Below, in pieces: positions 51,051-55,393 of a stretch of 55,393 nucleotides of DNA (within the stretch, counting starts at the first letter, position 1; every line of letters begins with the position of its first letter). The translations under genes and the position numbers were made by a program. The stretch comes from JAJTHJ01 sp046316025 (GTDB taxonomy: Bacteria; Pseudomonadota; Gammaproteobacteria; Burkholderiales; Burkholderiaceae_F). The stretch spans positions 1 through 55,393 of the forward strand of contig JBKCXU010000082.1 in NCBI GenBank assembly GCA_046316025.1. The letters run 5' to 3'. Under the pieces are notes generated by a model. That model had not been told where the DNA came from and searched no databases. It saw nothing but the letters and a program-made list of their open reading frames with translations.

Positions 51051-52333
51051 CGGTCGAGCTTGTTGCCGGCCGTGTGCGGCAAGCCGGGCACGAAGCAGAC
51101 CTGCCGCGGGCGCTTGTGGCGCGCCAGCTGCTCGTCGATGAACGTCGCAAGCTCCGCCTCGCTCGGTGGCGCGTTGGTGGCGACCAGCGCGGCGGCGACC
51201 ACCTGGCCCCAGGTCTCGTCGGGCAGACCAAACACGGCGGCTTCGGCGATGCCGGGGCAGGTACTCAGCACTCGCTCGACTTCAGCCGGGTAGACGTTCT
51301 CGCCACCGGTGACGATCAAGTCGCCGGCGCGCGCGTGCAGGTGCAGGCGACCTTCCGCGTCGAGCGTGCCGAGGTCGCCGGTGTCGAACCACGCGTCGGC
51401 GGCGAGCGGCGGCTCGCCCAGGTAGCCCGCCATCCGCATCGGGCCGCGGGCCTGAATGTGGCCGCCGACGATTCGCACTTCGGCGCCCGCCAGCGGCCGG
51501 CCGGCGGCGTGGCGCGCGGCGTCGAAGCGTGCGGCGTAAGGCGTGGCGACGATCTGCGAGGAGGTCTCCGTGCAACCGTAGGTGATCACCACCGGCACGC
51601 CGCGGCCGGCCGCGCGCGCCAGCAACCGCGGCGCGGCAGCCGCGCCGCCTACCAGCACCGCGCGCAGATGCGCCGGTGCGCGCCAGCCGGGATGCGCGTC
51701 GAGCAGCAGCGACAGCATCGTTGGCACCACCGACAGCAGCGTGATGCGCTGCTCGTCGATGATGCGCGGCAATTGCGCCGCGTCGAAGTGCGCAGCCAGC
51801 GCCACGGCGCGCCGCGCGATCAAGCAGCGCGTCAGGATCGACAGCCCGCCCACGCGCGCCAGCGGCATCGCCAGCAGCCAGCAGTCGTAGTCCTGCCAGC
51901 CGAGATTGGCGGCACTGGCCTGAGCCGAGGCGAGCAGGGCGGCGCGGGTCAGCACCGCGCCGCGCGCACGGCCGGTGGTGCCGGAGGTATAGATGATCGC
52001 GGCCGCGTCTGGCGGCAAGGACGCCGCTGCGGCTGCGGTGGCTGCGACTTCCGCCTCCTGCTCGGCCGCGGTCAGCTTCGGATGCAGCAGCAGCACAGGC
52101 TGGCGCGCCTCCAGCAGCGCATACAGGGTCAGCACGCTGTCGAGGTCGTTGTGACCGACGAGCGGCCAGGGCTTACGCCCGTCGAGCGGCAATGCCGCCG
52201 CCCGCGCCCGTACTGCCCCGGCCAACTCCGCAAAGCACCAGGCGCGGCCGTCGCAGTGGAACGCGACGCGCTCCGGCGCCTCGCGCGCCGCGGCGGTGAT
52301 GGAGAGCAGGTCAGTCAAGCGATAAACGCGCAA
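50999..52333 (-). CDS. menE: o-succinylbenzoate--CoA ligase, MenE-like
   Basis: A 444-residue AMP-forming acyl-CoA synthetase. The AMP motif is IIYTSGTTGRARGAVLT (about 113-129). ITYGCTETSSQI, WFDTGDLGTLD and the C-terminal ITGGENVYPAEVE complete the signature. Its small size and position next to menB favour succinylbenzoate ligation in menaquinone synthesis. The final Lys is in NKLDRQALP. Read 3' to menB after 132 bp of repeat sequence. Confidence 0.78.
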   Translation of the reverse strand: MRVYRLTDLLSITAAAREAPERVAFHCDGRAWCFAELAGAVRARAAALPLDGRKPWPLVGHNDLDSVLTLYALLEARQPVLLLHPKLTAAEQEAEVAATAAAAASLPPDAAAIIYTSGTTGRARGAVLTRAALLASAQASAANLGWQDYDCWLLAMPLARVGGLSILTRCLIARRAVALAAHFDAAQLPRIIDEQRITLLSVVPTMLSLLLDAHPGWRAPAHLRAVLVGGAAAAPRLLARAAGRGVPVVITYGCTETSSQIVATPYAARFDAARHAAGRPLAGAEVRIVGGHIQARGPMRMAGYLGEPPLAADAWFDTGDLGTLDAEGRLHLHARAGDLIVTGGENVYPAEVERVLSTCPGIAEAAVFGLPDETWGQVVAAALVATNAPPSEAELATFIDEQLARHKRPRQVCFVPGLPHTAGNKLDRQALPAMAAALRPVSRK

Positions 52334-52334
52334 G

Positions 52335-52431
52335 AACTCCTCCCCTTCGAGGGGGAGGTTGGGAGGGGGACGGGTTTGCGGCGCCAGCGATGACCCATCC
52401 CCGCCCCGGCCCTCCCCTTGAAGGGGAGGGA
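52335..52431. repeat. Palindromic intergenic repeat between menB and menE
   Basis: Two nested inverted repeats: CTCCCCTTCGAGGGGGAG near the menE end and CCCTCCCCTTGAAGGGGAGGG at 52410-52430. It resembles the elements at 29554-29653 and 44418-44487 and may also act as a weak terminator or RNA stabiliser. Confidence 0.65.
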
Positions 52432-52465
52432 GAAAAACCGAAGCCGGTCACCGCTTCACCACGCC

Positions 52466-53308
52466 TTACGGATACCGGCCGAACTTCTTGAAGTCCGGCT
52501 TGCGCTTTTCGAGGTAAGCGTTCTTGCCTTCCTGTCCTTCTTCGGACAGATAAAAGAGCAGGGTCGCGTTGCCCGCCAGCTCCTGCAGGCCGGCCTGGCC
52601 GTCGCAGTCGGCGTTGAGCGCCGCCTTCAGGCAGCGCAGCGCCATCGGGCTATTGGCGAGCATTTCGCGGCACCACTGCACGGTCTCGGCCTCCAGCCGC
52701 TCATAGGGCACCACGCAGTTGACGAGGCCCATCGCCAGCGCCTGCTGCGCGTCGTATTGCCGGCACAGGAACCAGATCTCGCGCGCCTTTTTCTGGCCGA
52801 CGATGCGCGCCATGTACGAGGCGCCATAGCCGCCGTCGAAGCTGCCCACACGCGGCCCGGTCTGGCCGAAGCGCGCGTTGTCGGCGGCGATGGTGAGGTC
52901 GCAGATCATGTGCAGCACATGGCCGCCGCCGATGGCGTAGCCCGCCACCATCGCCACCACCGGCTTGGGCAGCGTGCGGATCTGCCGTTGCAGGTCGAGC
53001 ACGTTCAGGCGCGGCCGCCTGTCGCTGCCCACGTAACCGGCCTTGCCGCGCACGCGCTGGTCGCCGCCGGAGCAGAAAGCCTCGCGGCCCTGACCGGTGA
53101 GGATCACGACACCGATGTTCTCGTCGTCGCGCGCGTCGTCGAAGGCGGCCTGCATCTCCTTCACGGTCTCGGGCCGGAAGGCGTTGCGCACCTGGGGCCG
53201 GTTGATCGCGATCTTGGCGATGCCTTCGGCGGCCTTGTGATACAGGATGTCGGTAAAGCCGGGCACCGGTGTCCACTCGGGCACGGCGGGCAGTTGCGGA
53301 GCGTTCAT
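52466..53308 (-). CDS. menB: 1,4-dihydroxy-2-naphthoyl-CoA synthase
   Basis: Cyclises o-succinylbenzoyl-CoA in the menaquinone pathway. A 280-residue crotonase-fold enzyme matching MenB nearly word for word: IAKIAINRPQVRNAFRPETV, ILTGQGREAFCSGGDQRVRG, LPKPVVAMVAGYAIGGGHVL, FGQTGPRVGSFDGGYGASYM and the catalytic Asp/Tyr in that block. AGLQELAGNATLLFY closes it. The start MNAPQL at 53308 has only a weak ribosome site. It is the downstream partner of the TctC/MaoC genes and precedes menE. Confidence 0.97.
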   Translation of the reverse strand: MNAPQLPAVPEWTPVPGFTDILYHKAAEGIAKIAINRPQVRNAFRPETVKEMQAAFDDARDDENIGVVILTGQGREAFCSGGDQRVRGKAGYVGSDRRPRLNVLDLQRQIRTLPKPVVAMVAGYAIGGGHVLHMICDLTIAADNARFGQTGPRVGSFDGGYGASYMARIVGQKKAREIWFLCRQYDAQQALAMGLVNCVVPYERLEAETVQWCREMLANSPMALRCLKAALNADCDGQAGLQELAGNATLLFYLSEEGQEGKNAYLEKRKPDFKKFGRYP

Positions 53309-53351
53309 TGGGGGGAAAAGGCTGAAAAGTCGAAGTTTGCCTCGGGGGCGT

Positions 53352-54350
53352 TCAATCCACGCGCGCGCCCGAGGCGCGCACTGCGCTCGCCCAGCGCTCG
53401 GCGCTGGCGGCGACGAAGCGGGCAAAGTCCTCGGGCGAGGCGCTCGGCGCCGCCGTCGCCCCACGCGCGCGCAGAGCGGCGACGAGTTCGGGGTCGCTCA
53501 GTGCAGTGCGCACTGCGGCGGCGAGCCGCGCCACGATCGGCGCGGGCGTGCCGGCCGGCACGAAGATGCCATCCCATGCGCTCGCCTCGAAGTTGCGCAG
53601 GCCGGCTTCGGCCAGAGTGGGGAAGTCGCTCGCCCCCGGCACGCGCCGGGCGGTGCCGACGGCCAGGCCGCGCGCGCGGCCGTCCTTGGCGAGCGGGTAG
53701 GCATTGGGCATCACGTCGATCATCATCTGCACGCGGCCGGCAATCAGGTCGGTGACGGCCAGCGCGCCGCCCCGGTACGGGACGTGCACGATGTCCGCGC
53801 CGATGGCGCGCTTGAACATCTCGCCGGCCAGGTGCGAGGTCGTACCGCTGCCCGCCGAGGCGAAGTTGAGCTTGCCGGGGTTGGCGCGCGCATAGCGGAT
53901 CAACTCCTCGGCCGTGGCGACCGACAGGTCGTTGTTGACGATCAGCAGCGTGGCGATCTCCGTCATCTGCGACACCGGCATCAGGTCGCTAGCCGGGTCG
54001 AAGCGCAGTTCGCGGTACAGCGCCGGGTTGATGCCCTGCGTGCCGTTGGTGCCGTAGAGCAGGGTGTAGCCATCCGGCGCCGCTCGGGCGACGTACTCGG
54101 CGCCGACGTTGCCTCCGGCGCCCGGTTTGTTTTCGACCACGATCTGCGCACCGAGCGCCTTTTCCAGGTACGGGACGATGGTGCGCGCCAGGATGTCGGC
54201 GCCGCCGCCGGGCGGGAAGGGCACGATCAGGCGCGGCGGGCGCGCGGGCCAATCGGTCGCAGCGCGGACCTGCGCCGGCAGCAGGGCCGACGCCGCCAGC
54301 GCCGCGAGCGCGGCGGCGGTCGAGCGGCGACGCGCAAAGTTGCCGTTCAC
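53352..54350 (-). CDS. Bug/TctC-family periplasmic substrate-binding protein
   Basis: A 332-residue precursor with a twin-arginine-like start (RRRSTAAALAALAASALLPAQVRA) and the Bug signature WPARPPRLIVPFPPGGGADILAR. AGAGGNVGAEYVA, GKLNFASAGSGTTSHLAGE and HVPYRGGALAVTDLIAG also match. The family binds carboxylates for TTT transporters. The GTG start at 54350 follows GGAGATCCA and overlaps the MaoC stop by 4 bp. No TctA/TctB genes are visible here. Confidence 0.92.
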   Translation of the reverse strand: MNGNFARRRSTAAALAALAASALLPAQVRAATDWPARPPRLIVPFPPGGGADILARTIVPYLEKALGAQIVVENKPGAGGNVGAEYVARAAPDGYTLLYGTNGTQGINPALYRELRFDPASDLMPVSQMTEIATLLIVNNDLSVATAEELIRYARANPGKLNFASAGSGTTSHLAGEMFKRAIGADIVHVPYRGGALAVTDLIAGRVQMMIDVMPNAYPLAKDGRARGLAVGTARRVPGASDFPTLAEAGLRNFEASAWDGIFVPAGTPAPIVARLAAAVRTALSDPELVAALRARGATAAPSASPEDFARFVAASAERWASAVRASGARVD

Positions 54351-54832
54351 TGGATCTCCGATGCGGGGCGGCAGGCCATCAGCACCATCGACTTTACGGT
54401 CATCACGCACTGCCCGTTCTGGTTGAAAACCTCTTGCTGCGATTGGATCAGCCCGCGGTCGGGCTTGCTGCGCGAGCGGCGGGCGGTGAGCACCGTCACC
54501 CGCACCGTAAGCGCATCGCCCGGCCGCACCGGCGCCAGCCAGCGCAACTCGTCCACGCCCGGCGACCCGAGGCTCGCCACGCGCGAGAGGAAATGATCGA
54601 CCAACACCCGCATCATCAGGCTGGCGGTGTGCCAGCCGCTGGCTACCAGTCCGCCGAACGGCCCCGCGGCGGCGCGGGCCGGGTCGACGTGGAACGGCTG
54701 CGGGTCGTAGCGGCGGGCGAAGTCGAGGATCTCAGCCTCGGTCACGGCAATCGGCCCGTATTCGACGGTGACCCCCGGCGGGTAATCCTCGAAGTAACGG
54801 TCGGTGGCAGGGGTCGGCAGATCGGCAGACAT
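54347..54832 (-). CDS. MaoC-family dehydratase
   Basis: A 161-residue hot-dog fold protein with RYFEDYPPGVTVEYGPIAVT and the hydratase motif FARRYDPQPFHVDPARAAAGPFGGLVASGWHT. The Asp and His of PFHVD are the catalytic pair. Members hydrate or dehydrate acyl-CoA, but the substrate is not evident. Translation is coupled to the Bug receptor downstream. Confidence 0.9.
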   Translation of the reverse strand: MSADLPTPATDRYFEDYPPGVTVEYGPIAVTEAEILDFARRYDPQPFHVDPARAAAGPFGGLVASGWHTASLMMRVLVDHFLSRVASLGSPGVDELRWLAPVRPGDALTVRVTVLTARRSRSKPDRGLIQSQQEVFNQNGQCVMTVKSMVLMACRPASEIQ

Positions 54833-54964
54833 AACGGCGGTTCCGGCGCGCGCGGTGGCGCACTGCGCAACGCGGGGCGAACTTTACAGCGAGCGCCGGG
54901 GTCGGCTGGCGCGACGCTCGAGCGGAACATCAGTTGGACTGCGGCCGACGGGCGATCGATGTCT

Positions 54965-54982
54965 TTCCCGCTTGCGCGGGAA
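54965..54982. repeat. REP palindrome (reverse orientation)
   Basis: TTCCCGC-TTGC-GCGGGAA is the reverse complement of the REP core at 2441-2460, so this is a single REP copy of the same family. Confidence 0.85.
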
Positions 54983-55017
54983 GTGCGGAAAACTGCCGCT
55001 TTGATGTGAAAACCGGA

Positions 55018-55263
55018 TCACAGCCAGCCATCGCAGCCGGCGCTGCCGCAGCGGCAGCGAAGACGGCCGTCGTGGTGGGTCGCGCCGTAGCGGGCGGTGA
55101 TCTCCTCGCCGGGGGCGATCGGCCGCAGCGCATAGAACTCCACGTGGCCGGCGGCGATGCGCAGGTAGCAATTGGGCGTGCAGCTGTGGTTCACGTAGCG
55201 CAGCGCGTTGCCGCCGCGGCTGGCGTCGAGCGCGATTCGCTCGTCGAGTTCGACGATCGCCAC
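55018..55263 (-). CDS. SET-domain protein, probably N-terminally truncated
   Basis: From a GTG at 55263 the 81-residue product has GGNALRYVNHSCTPNCYLR, with the NHSCxPN motif that closes the SAM/substrate knot of SET methyltransferases. EEITARYGA and a post-SET Cys cluster (RCRCGSAGC) follow. The N-terminal half of a SET domain, with the GxG motif, is missing: the frame is closed by a TGA about 60 bases upstream. It could be a decaying pseudogene, or the beginning may be altered by a frameshift. Lysine methylation activity is unlikely in this form. Confidence 0.65.
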   Translation of the reverse strand: MAIVELDERIALDASRGGNALRYVNHSCTPNCYLRIAAGHVEFYALRPIAPGEEITARYGATHHDGRLRCRCGSAGCDGWL

Positions 55264-55393
55264 GCGCGCCGTGGCGCGGGCGCGCGGACACTGAGCGACG
55301 CCGTCGCCGTCTGCTCGGATTCAGCCTCGCCTAAATCCACCTCTAAGTAATCCACTCGCGTCTTTTCCCAATGCGCCATCGTGGACGTGAAAC

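Noticed and set aside
1..55393. tRNA or rRNA genes
   Set aside because: I saw no cloverleaf with a 3' CCA or conserved rRNA segment; a covariance search was not possible.

Overview
The window is GC-rich throughout (except a short AT-rich patch near 34.0-34.66 kb) and densely packed with genes. It looks like the chromosome of a betaproteobacterium, probably Burkholderiales or a near relative. This is inferred from a phcBSRQ-type quorum-sensing locus (known from Ralstonia and Cupriavidus), a Bug/TctC periplasmic receptor, 3-hydroxybutyrate/acetoacetate genes, GlnRS and PEP/pyruvate enzymes, and REP/RAYT elements. No rRNA, tRNA or CRISPR array was recognised.

Layout. (1) 1-6.1 kb: mobile-element debris (5' end of an IS110-type transposase, a frameshifted RAYT transposase, several REPIN copies), a Uma2-type nuclease, a ParE/RelE-type toxin-antitoxin pair, glnS with an unusual internal insertion, and rarD. 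(2) 6.3-24.9 kb: after one small secreted protein, a long run of minus-strand genes, many overlapping by 4 bp. At its upstream end are two tandem ECF sigma/zinc-finger anti-sigma pairs, one followed by an intact arsS radical-SAM gene and the other by a decayed arsS remnant. Downstream are a phosphoesterase-like protein with degenerate metal motifs, 3-hydroxybutyrate dehydrogenase, acetoacetate decarboxylase, patatin, a TVP38-flavoprotein fusion, YiiX-like, DUF547 and SDR-like proteins, the two arsenosugar-type TIGR04283/TIGR04282 proteins, DUF3047, a SelD-N-terminus-like flavoprotein, DUF1499 and a PepSY membrane protein. No arsM is visible, so the product of this pathway is open. (3) 25.4-30.7 kb: phcB (methyltransferase), phcS (membrane histidine kinase), phcR (response regulator fused to a kinase-like domain) and phcQ (response regulator), a 3-hydroxyacyl methyl ester type quorum-sensing system. 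A palindromic repeat separates phcR from phcQ.

(4) 30.7-34.7 kb: DUF1223, an XRE regulator, a DUF4116 protein with sixteen 25-residue repeats, and an AT-rich orphan gene of foreign composition. (5) 34.7-41.8 kb: a tandemly duplicated polymorphic toxin locus. Each module has an HNH/Endo VII-type nuclease, an SMI1/KNR4 immunity-like protein and a possible CDC123-like ATP-grasp protein. One full DUF4123 adaptor heads the array, and truncated DUF4123 remnants mark the module junctions. A hypothetical gene with an excellent RBS lies just upstream.

(6) 42-50.3 kb: a membrane protein and central metabolism on the plus strand (serC, pyk, fba, ppdK). This puts the PEP-to-pyruvate enzyme and its reverse counterpart close together. 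(7) 50.3 kb to the end: an SDR-like protein converging on and overlapping menE, then menB, a Bug/TctC receptor and a MaoC dehydratase in one minus-strand group, a REP, and a SET-domain protein that appears N-terminally truncated. All calls come from reading the sequence; no database search was run.
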